From NCBI RefSeq assembly GCF_004345855.1, contig NZ_SLXN01000007.1:62001-126000 (forward strand): a DNA stretch of 64,000 nt. Reading direction: 5' to 3'. A program made the translations under genes and the position numbers. Positions 1 to 7,381 of this stretch are shown in pieces. Every line of letters starts with the position of its first letter. Positions within the stretch are counted from its first letter, which is position 1. The DNA comes from Sphingomonas sp. BK235. Its GTDB lineage: Bacteria > Pseudomonadota > Alphaproteobacteria > Sphingomonadales > Sphingomonadaceae. The notes under the pieces are model-generated. The model was given only the letters and a program-made list of their open reading frames with translations, had not been told where the DNA came from and ran no database searches.

Positions 1-53
1 TCAGGGGTGCGGACTCAAAAGGTTCATCGTCGCGCAAACGGCTCACCCCATCC

Positions 54-147
54 GTCATCCCGGGCTCGACCCGGGATCCATGGTGCCGCCAGACCCTCCG
101 GCGTCGCTATCGCGGACGGATGGATCCCGGGTCGAGCCCGGGATGAC
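54..147. repeat. Intergenic palindromic repeat (family 1)
   Basis: Two 27-base arms (54-80 and 121-147) are perfect reverse complements. They begin GTCATCCCGGGCTCGACCCG and end in GATCCA, and enclose a 40-base spacer. Related arms occur near 15.2, 19.7, 24.9 and 58.8 kb, so this is a dispersed family. It lies downstream of the minus-strand gene ending at 190 and could act as a transcription stop or mRNA-stabilising structure. Bases 1-53 hold no gene that I can support. Confidence 0.85.
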
Positions 148-189
148 GACGGCAGGGTGAGGCGAGCGTCGACCCCGCCCGCCGCCGGC

Positions 190-2520
190 CTAGCGCAACC
201 GCTCGATCGCCTGCGCCAGCGCGACGTACAGCTTGCCCATGTCCGACGAGAGCAGCGTCACCCCCAGCGGCGAGCCGTCGCGTTGCGCCAGGATCGTGCG
301 CAGCATCGCCTCGAAATCGTGGATGTAGCGGTTGACCTGCTCGCGGAAGGCGCCGTCCTCGTCGTAGAGCCGCGCGACGTCGCGCTGCTCGCCGCCGTCG
401 AGCAGCCGCACCGCGCGCCGCGTGAACACGCCGCGGTCGCCCTTGAGATAGGCCGCCCAGGCGCTGTCCGAGATCTCGGGCGCGAAGGTGCGGGTCAGGT
501 CGATCGAGGCCGAGTTGAGCGACTCGATCAGCAGCGAGGCGCGCCGCGCGAAGCTGTCGCGCTCATTCTCCTCGCCCGCCGCGCGCGCTTCCTCGAGCCG
601 CTGGTCGATCAGCGCGATCGTCGCCTCGATGCCGTCGAGCTGCTGCTGCAGCCGCTCGCCCGCGCGATTGGTCGCCGCCACCGCCGCCTCGGCGACCTGC
701 GCGACCTGGCGGACCTGGCCCTGCACCCCGCTCTCCACCGCACGGCTGAGCGCGGCCGCGCCGGCGCTCTCCAGCGCGTCGGCGGCCTCGGGGATGACGC
801 GCGCGATCGCCTCGCGCGCGTGGTCGGCCGCGGCGGACGCGGTCTCGCGCACGCGCAGCAGCGCCTCGACCAGCCGCGGCGCGGCCTGTTCGGTCATGTC
901 GTCGATCTGGCGCGAGGCGTCGCCCATCGCCTCGCCGATCTCGTCGGCCTGGCTGCGCCCGCGCGCCAGCCCGTCGTGAAGCCGGCTGGTGAGCGACTCC
1001 ACCGTCTGGCGCTGCTCGGCGACGACCTGCGCCACCGCCTCGATCGCGTCGTGCGTGCTCTCGGCCGCGGTGACGAGCGCGAGCAATTCGGGCTTGGCCG
1101 CGGTGATCACCTGCTTGGTCGAGGCGACGCGGCTCTCCAGCCGCGAGATCGCCTCGGGCATGGTCTCGTCCATCTCGCGCGCGGCGGCGTCGAGCGCGAC
1201 CAGCAGATGCTCGGTGGTCGAGATCGTGTGCTGCGCCGACTCATGCCCCGCGTCCATCGCACGCGCCAGCGCCTCGGCGGAGGCGTGGAGCGCGCTGACC
1301 GAGGCGGCGAGCTGCTGCGTCCGCTCGCCGCCGTCGCGGTGGAGCGTGACGAAGCGCTGCTCGGCGCGGTCGATCGACTCGTCGAGCGAGTCGAACAACC
1401 GGTGGCCCGCGCCCTGCTGCGCGTCGAGCCGCGCCGCGATCCGCTCGATCACCACCTCGATCAGCCCGATCCGCTCGGCCAGCGCCTCGGCGCTCTCGCG
1501 CGCGGCATGGTCGAGCGCGGTCTGGTTGGTGCTGACCATCGCCAGCATCGCGTCGCCCTGCGCCGCGATCGCCTTGCGCGACTCGTCGATCGCGCGCGCG
1601 GTACGGTCGAGCAGCGCGTCCACCGCGCCCGCCGCCGCGGAGGTGACCGCCTCCAGCCGCGTGCCGGCGGTGTGGCTGGTCGATTCCATCCGCTGCATGT
1701 AGGCGGCGAGCTTCTCGGCCGCGCCGCCCGCGATCGCCTCGGCGTCGCGCCCGCGCGCGACCAGCGCCGCGACCTGCGCGTCGAGCCCGGCGCTGTGTTC
1801 ATAGGCAACCAGCCCGGCCTGGTCGATCGTCTCGGTCAGCGCGCGGGTCTCGTCCGCGGCGCGCGGCAGCGCGGCGAGCAGCGCGTCGAGCCGCTCGTGC
1901 GCGCTCCCCGCGGTCGCGGTCAGCGCGCCGGTCTGTGCGTCGACGCGCTGTACCTCGGTGGACAGAGCGCCCGCGATGTCGGCCAGCCGCGCGGTCGCGG
2001 CGTCACCCAGCGCGGTGAGCAGGCGGACCTGTTCAGCCAGCTGCGCGCGCTGTTCCTCGATCGTGGTGCCGAGCACCGCGACCGTGTCCTCCAGCGCGAC
2101 GGCCTCGGCGCGCATCAGCCGCGCGCTCGCGCCGAAGCGCTGCGCCTCCGCGGTGCTGGTGCGCAGCGCGATCAGCCAGATCACCCCCGCGAGCATCGGC
2201 ACCGTGGCGAGCGCGGCGCCATATTGGGCCAGCTCGAGCGCGGTCATCGTGCCGAACCGATCGAGGCCGAGCCACAGCAAAGCGACCACCCACAGCAGCG
2301 CGACCGCGAGCGCGACCCAGCCGAGCGCCCCGCGCGCGCCACCTTGCCGCGGCCTAGCGTCGGCGTCGTCGGAGAAGAACGGGTCGGTCACGGCGGGGGC
2401 GGGCTCCACGGGCAGGGCGGCGGGATCGGGCCACGGCTCGGGCCAATGGTCGGGCCAGCGTGCGTCGTTGGTCGCGCGCGGCGCGTCGGTCAGCGAAGAT
2501 GGCCCCCCAGTCATCCCCAT
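190..2520 (-). CDS. Large coiled-coil membrane protein, function unknown
   Basis: I do not recognise a named family for this 776-residue protein. The first ~65 residues are polar and Pro/Asp-rich. Two hydrophobic segments follow, at about residues 70-90 (LGWVALAVALLWVVALLWLG) and 100-120, forming a likely hairpin in the inner membrane. The remaining ~640 residues are almost all Ala/Glu/Arg/Gln-rich helix with heptad-like spacing, as in chemoreceptor-like or structural coiled coils. The C-terminal ~100 residues look globular (aromatic residues, conserved-looking SDMGKLYVALAQAIERLR end). No HAMP domain or methyl-accepting hairpin is evident. A second ATG lies two codons in (2514); neither has a strong Shine-Dalgarno. 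The following plus-strand gene at 2646 is divergent. A scaffold or envelope role is only a guess. Confidence 0.8.
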   Translation of the reverse strand: MGMTGGPSSLTDAPRATNDARWPDHWPEPWPDPAALPVEPAPAVTDPFFSDDADARPRQGGARGALGWVALAVALLWVVALLWLGLDRFGTMTALELAQYGAALATVPMLAGVIWLIALRTSTAEAQRFGASARLMRAEAVALEDTVAVLGTTIEEQRAQLAEQVRLLTALGDAATARLADIAGALSTEVQRVDAQTGALTATAGSAHERLDALLAALPRAADETRALTETIDQAGLVAYEHSAGLDAQVAALVARGRDAEAIAGGAAEKLAAYMQRMESTSHTAGTRLEAVTSAAAGAVDALLDRTARAIDESRKAIAAQGDAMLAMVSTNQTALDHAARESAEALAERIGLIEVVIERIAARLDAQQGAGHRLFDSLDESIDRAEQRFVTLHRDGGERTQQLAASVSALHASAEALARAMDAGHESAQHTISTTEHLLVALDAAAREMDETMPEAISRLESRVASTKQVITAAKPELLALVTAAESTHDAIEAVAQVVAEQRQTVESLTSRLHDGLARGRSQADEIGEAMGDASRQIDDMTEQAAPRLVEALLRVRETASAAADHAREAIARVIPEAADALESAGAAALSRAVESGVQGQVRQVAQVAEAAVAATNRAGERLQQQLDGIEATIALIDQRLEEARAAGEENERDSFARRASLLIESLNSASIDLTRTFAPEISDSAWAAYLKGDRGVFTRRAVRLLDGGEQRDVARLYDEDGAFREQVNRYIHDFEAMLRTILAQRDGSPLGVTLLSSDMGKLYVALAQAIERLR

Positions 2521-2645
2521 GCATCTAACACGTTTGCGGGCGCCGGGAAGCCGTCTCGACCTGGGTCGGTGGCTCCGCTCGGCGCATCGCTGCGCCGCGT
2601 CACGGATATTGCCGCGCCCCGCGCCACCGCCTAACAGCCGAAGCC

Positions 2646-3827
2646 ATGCTGGCCGGGCTCCTGTTCGCGCTCCACGAGGCAGAGGATCGTCCGGGCACGC
2701 TCGCGGCGACCTTGCCGTTCGCGGCGGCGACGCTGATCGAATATCAGGCGCGGTTGCTGGTGGCGTGCGATGCGGCGCAGATCGTGGTGGTGGTGGCGCG
2801 CGTCACCCCCGAGCTGTCGGGCGCGCTGGCGCGGATCGCGCGGCGCGGGGTCGCGGTCGACGCGGTGGAGACCGCCGCCGACGCGCTGGCGCGGCTCCAC
2901 CCGCTCGCGCGCGTGGTGATGATGGCGGACGGGCTGGTCACCACCGAGGGCGTCGTCCACGCGCTGGCGGGGGAGGGCGGCGACGCGCTGCTGGTGGTGC
3001 CCGGCGCGCAGGCCGCGCCCGCCTTCGAGCGCGTCGGCGGCGGCGCGGCCTGGGCGGGCGTGGCCCGGCTCGACGCGCGCCGCATCGCGGAGGCGGCGCG
3101 GCTGCCTGACGATTACGACCTGCAATCCACCCTGCTGCGCGCCGCGGACCAGGCGGGCGCGCGCCATATCTCGCTGCGGATCGACGACATGGCGCTGGGT
3201 CATGGCATCGAGCGCCGCGCCAGCGCGCTGGAGGAGCGCGGCCGCGCGGTGCTGTCCGCCTCCATGGCGGTGCGGCCGAGCTGGTTCGAGCGGCTGGTGC
3301 TGCGCCCGCTCGCGCGCGCGGTGATCCCGCTGATCGCGCGGCGCGGCATCGGCACCCCCGCCTGCGCCGCGGCGGCGGGCGGGGCGGCGCTGCTCGGGCT
3401 GGGAGCGCTCGCCGCCGGCGCGCCCGCGACCGGGATGATGGTGACGCTGGCGGCGGTGCTGCTCGCCGAGATCGCGGGCGCCCTGGCCTTGTTCCGCGAC
3501 GAGCCGCTGCTGCTGCGGGTGAGCCGCGCGCTGGTCGCGGTGGCGCCCGCGCTCGCCGCGCTGCTGCTCGGTCAGGCGGTCGATCACGACGCCGCCACCA
3601 CCAGCGCGCGGCTGCTCGCGCTCGGCGCGGTGATCTTCGCGGGCGTCGGGGAGCGTGCCGCCGGCGCCGCGCCGCGCCGCGTCTGGTGGGGGACGCCGCC
3701 GGGCTATCTCGCGCTGCTCGCGCTCGCCACGCTGTTCGGCTGGCCCAGCCTCGGGCTCGGGCTGGTGGCGGCCTATGCCGCGGTGACGCTGGTGGTCGCG
3801 GTCGAATGGCTGCGGCGGGTCACTTAG
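2646..3827 (+). CDS. Membrane protein with nucleotidyltransferase-like N-terminus
   Basis: 393 residues in two parts. Residues 1-~190 resemble the alpha/beta fold of MobA-like nucleotidyltransferases (alternating hydrophobic strands, e.g. IVVVVARV, VVMMADGLV), but the usual GGxSxRMG nucleotide loop is absent. Residues ~215-393 hold about six hydrophobic helices. The order of a cytosolic transferase-like domain followed by membrane helices recalls bifunctional inositol-phosphate cytidylyltransferase/CDP-alcohol transferases, but I cannot see the CDP-alcohol motif DGxxAR. The function is therefore open. It is followed 36 bases later by the DUF2336 gene on the same strand and may be co-transcribed with it. 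Confidence 0.75.
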   Translation: MLAGLLFALHEAEDRPGTLAATLPFAAATLIEYQARLLVACDAAQIVVVVARVTPELSGALARIARRGVAVDAVETAADALARLHPLARVVMMADGLVTTEGVVHALAGEGGDALLVVPGAQAAPAFERVGGGAAWAGVARLDARRIAEAARLPDDYDLQSTLLRAADQAGARHISLRIDDMALGHGIERRASALEERGRAVLSASMAVRPSWFERLVLRPLARAVIPLIARRGIGTPACAAAAGGAALLGLGALAAGAPATGMMVTLAAVLLAEIAGALALFRDEPLLLRVSRALVAVAPALAALLLGQAVDHDAATTSARLLALGAVIFAGVGERAAGAAPRRVWWGTPPGYLALLALATLFGWPSLGLGLVAAYAAVTLVVAVEWLRRVT

Positions 3828-3863
3828 CGCGTGGTTAAGGATCGGTCCGGTAGAGGGGGCACG

Positions 3864-4952
3864 ATGCCGCCCCAGCCATCTCCGGCCGATGATTCGGACC
3901 TGTCGGCGCGTGTCGCCGCGCAGGCGGCCGCGGCCGACGGGCGCGCGGGGCGTCGGCTGAGCGCCGCGATCGACGATCTCTTCCTCTCCGAGCGCGACCG
4001 GCTCGACGAGCGCAGCCGCGCCGCGGTGACACGCCTGGCCGAGGCCACCGTCGGCGCGATCGAGCGCGACATCGCGGGCCATGCGGCGCGGTTGCTCGAG
4101 GCGCGGGGCGCGGGCGCGGTCGCCGCGCTGCTCGCGGGCAATCGTGCGATCACGCTGCCGCGGCTGGTGGAATCGGGGCTGATGCGCGATCCCGACATCA
4201 TGGGCGAGCTGGTCGCGCAGGCGCGGATCGACTTGATCGACGAGGCGCTCGCGGCGCATCGCTTCCCCGGGGTGGCCCCCGCGCTGCTGGCGGGGCTGGC
4301 GGAGAGCGGCGACGGCGTGGTGCGCGGCCGCGCGGTGACCTATCTGGTGGCGGACAGCCGCCGCCGCCTGGCGCACGACGATCGCCGCGCCGAGCTGCCG
4401 GTCGCCTGCCACGAGCGGCTGGCGTGGTGGATCGCGGCGGCGCTGCGCGAGCGGCTCGGCCACGGCGTCTCGCCCGAGGTCGATCGCGCATTGTCGGAGG
4501 CGAGCCAGCGCAGCATCGCCGCGCACGACGATACCGAGCGGGTCGAGGCCGCCGCGGCGCATCTCGCCGCCGCGATCGATCCCGTCGCGAGCGCGCTGCC
4601 CAAGCTGCTGCTCGACACGCTCGCCGAGGCGCGCGTGACCTTGTTCGTCGCTTTGCTCGCGCACGCGCTGGGGATCGAACCGGTCGAGGCGCGCGGGCTC
4701 ACGCTCGACGCCGACAGCGACCGGCTGTGGCTCGCTTTGCGTGCGCTGGGGCTGGAGCGCGACCTGATCGCGCGGATCGGCTTCATGCTGTGCGAGGCGG
4801 ATCGCGACCGCGATGTCGAGGCGCTCGCCGACGCGCTCGACCGCGTCGCGTCGCTCGCCCCCGAGACCGCGGCGCATGCGGTGGCACCGCTGACGCTGCA
4901 CCGGGATTTTCGCGCCGCGGTGCGCGCGCTCGCGCGGAGCCCGCGCGCGTGA
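3864..4952 (+). CDS. DUF2336 domain protein
   Basis: An Ala/Arg-rich, all-helical protein of 362 residues matching the general look of DUF2336 (HEAT-like helical repeats common in alphaproteobacteria, often beside two-component genes). No catalytic motif is visible. I chose ATG 3864 because AGAGGGGG sits just upstream; an in-frame upstream GTG at 3831 has no such site. Its stop overlaps the GTG start of the histidine kinase (GTGA at 4949-4952), so the two are translationally coupled and probably act together in signalling. Family assignment is from recall of sequence style and arrangement, not from a search. Confidence 0.75.
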   Translation: MPPQPSPADDSDLSARVAAQAAAADGRAGRRLSAAIDDLFLSERDRLDERSRAAVTRLAEATVGAIERDIAGHAARLLEARGAGAVAALLAGNRAITLPRLVESGLMRDPDIMGELVAQARIDLIDEALAAHRFPGVAPALLAGLAESGDGVVRGRAVTYLVADSRRRLAHDDRRAELPVACHERLAWWIAAALRERLGHGVSPEVDRALSEASQRSIAAHDDTERVEAAAAHLAAAIDPVASALPKLLLDTLAEARVTLFVALLAHALGIEPVEARGLTLDADSDRLWLALRALGLERDLIARIGFMLCEADRDRDVEALADALDRVASLAPETAAHAVAPLTLHRDFRAAVRALARSPRA

Positions 4953-6283
4953 GTGCGCTGTCCTCGCTCCACGCCGCGGTCGATCGCCACGATCGGCTGG
5001 TCCATGCCGACGATCTGTTCACCGCGCTCAACGCGCGCGCGGGCGGACGCCACGGCGCGCTGCTCGCGATCCCGCAGGTCGCGGTGCTGGTGCGGCTGGC
5101 GCGGCGGCTGCGCGTCGCGGTGACCCGCACGGTGACGATCGCCGACGGCGAGCTCGACCTCGATTGCTGGGTCAGCGCCGCCCCCGCGGACGAGGGCGTG
5201 ACCGTGACCGTCTCGCTGCTGCGCGAGCGGCCGGCGTGGCGCGCGCGCGCCGGCGTCGCGGCGCGCTGCGACATCGCCGCGCCCGAGGAGGCCGACTGGA
5301 CCTGGGAGGTCGACGCCGAGCTGCGCGTGACGCGGCTGTCGCTCGCCGCCGCGGCGCGCCACGGGCTCGATCCCGCGACCGTGCTCGCGCGTCCGCTGAG
5401 CCGCCTCGTGCTGCTGGAGCCCGACGCGACGGGCGCGATGCCGCTGCTCGACGCAATGTCGGAGCGGCACGATTTCACCGACCAGCCGGCGCGGCTCTAT
5501 GGCAGCGGCCAGCGGGTGACGCTCGCAGGCCATGTCCGGCTCGATACCGCGGGCGGCTTCGGCGGCTTCGTCGGGGGCACCTATCCGGTCGCGGCGAGCG
5601 CGCCCGCACCGCTGATCCGCCCGTTCGATCATCGGCTCGACGGCGTGTTGCGCGGCACGCTCGCGCGCATCATCGCGGATGCCGAGGGGATCAATGCGGG
5701 CGGCGAGGGGCCGCTCGACAGCCATTACGCCGATTACGCGCAGGACATCGCCAATGCCGGCCGCCACCTGCTCGGGCTGATCGACGATCTGGTCGACCTG
5801 GAGGCGATCGAGCGCGAGGATTTCACCACCGAGCGCGTCGCGGTCGACCTCGCCGACGTGGCGCGCCGCGCCGCCGGGCTGCTGTCGGTGCGCGCGGGCG
5901 AGGCGGGGGTCACGATCGACCGCAGCGCGTGCGAGCGCCCGCTCCCCGCCTACGGCGAGTTCCGGCGGATGCTCCAGGTGGTGGTGAACCTCGTCGCCAA
6001 CGCGGTGCGCCACTCGCCGCGCGACGGCACCGTGGCGCTGGCGCTACGGCGTGAGGACGGGCACGCGCTGCTGACGGTGGGGGACGCGGGACGCGGGATC
6101 GCGCTGGCGGATCAGGCGCGCATCTTCGAGAAGTTCGAGCGGATCGACCCGGTCGAGCCGGGCGGCAGCGGGCTGGGATTGTATATCGCGCGGCGGCTGG
6201 CGCAGGCGATGGGCGGGACGCTGAGCGTCGACAGCGCGCCGGGTGAGGGCGCGCGCTTCACGCTCTCGCTGCCCGCGGCGTAG
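4949..6283 (+). CDS. Soluble sensor histidine kinase
   Basis: 444 residues starting at GTG 4949 inside the stop of the DUF2336 gene. No transmembrane segment is visible, so it is cytosolic. A PAS-like region lies around residues 110-210. The C-terminal ATPase domain is complete: N box NLVANAVRHSP, G1 DAGRGI, F box IFEKFER, G2 GSGLGLYI. The dimerisation region is unusual: where HisKA kinases carry H-E/D-x-R-T-P, this has FDHRLDGVLRGTLARI, with Arg after His and no TP. It may be a divergent HisKA kinase or a kinase-like partner that cannot autophosphorylate normally. No response regulator is adjacent. The next gene downstream is convergent. Confidence 0.85.
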   Translation: MSALSSLHAAVDRHDRLVHADDLFTALNARAGGRHGALLAIPQVAVLVRLARRLRVAVTRTVTIADGELDLDCWVSAAPADEGVTVTVSLLRERPAWRARAGVAARCDIAAPEEADWTWEVDAELRVTRLSLAAAARHGLDPATVLARPLSRLVLLEPDATGAMPLLDAMSERHDFTDQPARLYGSGQRVTLAGHVRLDTAGGFGGFVGGTYPVAASAPAPLIRPFDHRLDGVLRGTLARIIADAEGINAGGEGPLDSHYADYAQDIANAGRHLLGLIDDLVDLEAIEREDFTTERVAVDLADVARRAAGLLSVRAGEAGVTIDRSACERPLPAYGEFRRMLQVVVNLVANAVRHSPRDGTVALALRREDGHALLTVGDAGRGIALADQARIFEKFERIDPVEPGGSGLGLYIARRLAQAMGGTLSVDSAPGEGARFTLSLPAA

Positions 6284-6331
6284 CGCGGCCGCTAAGACCG
6301 GGAGCGGCCCGCTTCTCGCCGGTCGCCGAGG

Positions 6332-6886
6332 TCAGGGCCGCGGGTCCCGCCCGCGCGGGTCGAGCGCCGGCACCTGCTGCGCCGCGCGTGCGGGCTCGAT
6401 CCCGGGGCGCGCGCCGGTCGGCAGCCGTTCCTCGCCGCGGATCGCGCGCCCGGCGCGCTGGATCGCCGCGGTCAGCCGCGGATAGATGCCGCAGCGGCAT
6501 TGATTGGTGATCGCCGCCGCGATCGCCGCGTCGGAGGGCGTCGGATCGCGCCGCAGCAGCACCGCCGCCGCCATCACGATCCCGGGGATGCAGAAGCCGC
6601 ATTGCGACACGTTCTCGGCGAGCAGCGCGAGCTGCACCGGGTGGGTACGGTCGCGCGACAGCCCCTCGATCGTCGTCACGAACGCGCCCTCCGCCGCGGC
6701 GAGCGTCACCTGGCAGGCGCGCACCGCGCGTCCGTCGAGATCCACCGTGCAGGCGCCGCAGCTCCCCGTGCCGCAGCCATATTTGGTGCCCGTGAGGTTG
6801 GACGCGTCGCGCAGCGCCCATAACAGCGGCGTCTCGGGCGCCATGCGATATTCGACCGCCTCGTTGTTGACGGTGAGCCGGGTCAC
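6332..6886 (-). CDS. [2Fe-2S] small subunit of a molybdenum hydroxylase, orphan
   Basis: 184 residues of the xanthine-oxidase small-subunit type, closest in style to isoquinoline 1-oxidoreductase alpha (IorA). The N-terminal plant-type ferredoxin cluster is seen as YGCGTGSCGACTV and a further Cys in RACQV. The second helical cluster is CGFCIPG followed by QCRCGIYPR. In known enzymes these clusters pass electrons between a molybdopterin large subunit and an acceptor. Here no large subunit follows: the gene ends against a convergent histidine kinase. About 30 Arg/Pro-rich residues extend past the usual end. It follows the PilZ gene by 9 bases on the same strand. It is either a stray subunit or serves a large subunit encoded elsewhere. 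Confidence 0.88.
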   Translation of the reverse strand: MTRLTVNNEAVEYRMAPETPLLWALRDASNLTGTKYGCGTGSCGACTVDLDGRAVRACQVTLAAAEGAFVTTIEGLSRDRTHPVQLALLAENVSQCGFCIPGIVMAAAVLLRRDPTPSDAAIAAAITNQCRCGIYPRLTAAIQRAGRAIRGEERLPTGARPGIEPARAAQQVPALDPRGRDPRP

Positions 6887-6895
6887 GCCGCGCGC

Positions 6896-7240
6896 TCAGC
6901 CGCGATCGCGATAGGCGTCGCGGATATGCTGCATCCAGCCTGCGCTGGGCTGGACGCCGGTGTTGCGCGTGCGCGCGCGTCGCGCCGCCGCGATGTCGAT
7001 CCGGTCCTCGAAGTGCAGCCCCGCGAGCGTCGGCTTGGCCCACATCACGCGCGCCACCAATTGCTCCAGCGTCCCCATCGTCACGCGGATCTCGGCGCCC
7101 TGCACCAGCCCCGCGGCATTGTCGACGCAGGCGCCGGTGTCCGAGAGATTGCGCACGCGGCATTCCACCGCCTCGCTGCCGGTGTCGATCAGGGCATAGA
7201 GGATGACGCTGCTGCGCGGTTCTCGGCTGGGGGGCGACAT
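6896..7240 (-). CDS. PilZ domain protein
   Basis: A 114-residue single-domain protein with features of PilZ cyclic-di-GMP receptors: an N-terminal EPRSSVILYA segment in place of the usual RxxxR, then VRNLSDTGACVD matching the D/NxSxxG motif, and a C-terminal beta strand with LHFEDRID. The N-terminal Arg pair that normally binds cyclic-di-GMP is weak, so ligand binding is not certain. I start at ATG 7240; an in-frame ATG at 7276 would add 12 basic residues. It sits directly upstream of the orphan [2Fe-2S] gene and is divergent from the bacteriophytochrome gene, with 141 bases between starts. Confidence 0.75.
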   Translation of the reverse strand: MSPPSREPRSSVILYALIDTGSEAVECRVRNLSDTGACVDNAAGLVQGAEIRVTMGTLEQLVARVMWAKPTLAGLHFEDRIDIAAARRARTRNTGVQPSAGWMQHIRDAYRDRG

Positions 7241-7381
7241 GGCGAGCGCTCTACGGTCTGCGCGGCGGCTCGGCAATGCCGCCGCATCACCCTCGTCGCG
7301 CCTGTCTCGCGATCGGGCAGAAAGTATCCGAGCGCGCGGCGGATCAGTTGCTTAGGGCGTGAAACTTGTCATAAGCGCGCG

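Noticed and set aside
7..2634. 875-codon plus-strand frame opposite the coiled-coil gene
   Set aside because: It runs through the palindromic repeat at 54-147 and is Arg/Leu/Asp-rich without domains; the minus-strand protein has membrane helices and coiled coils.
2631..6013. Long minus-strand frames opposite the DUF2336 and kinase genes
   Set aside because: Composition is His/Arg/Gln-rich low complexity typical of antisense frames at this GC content; the plus strand has recognisable kinase motifs and coupled starts.
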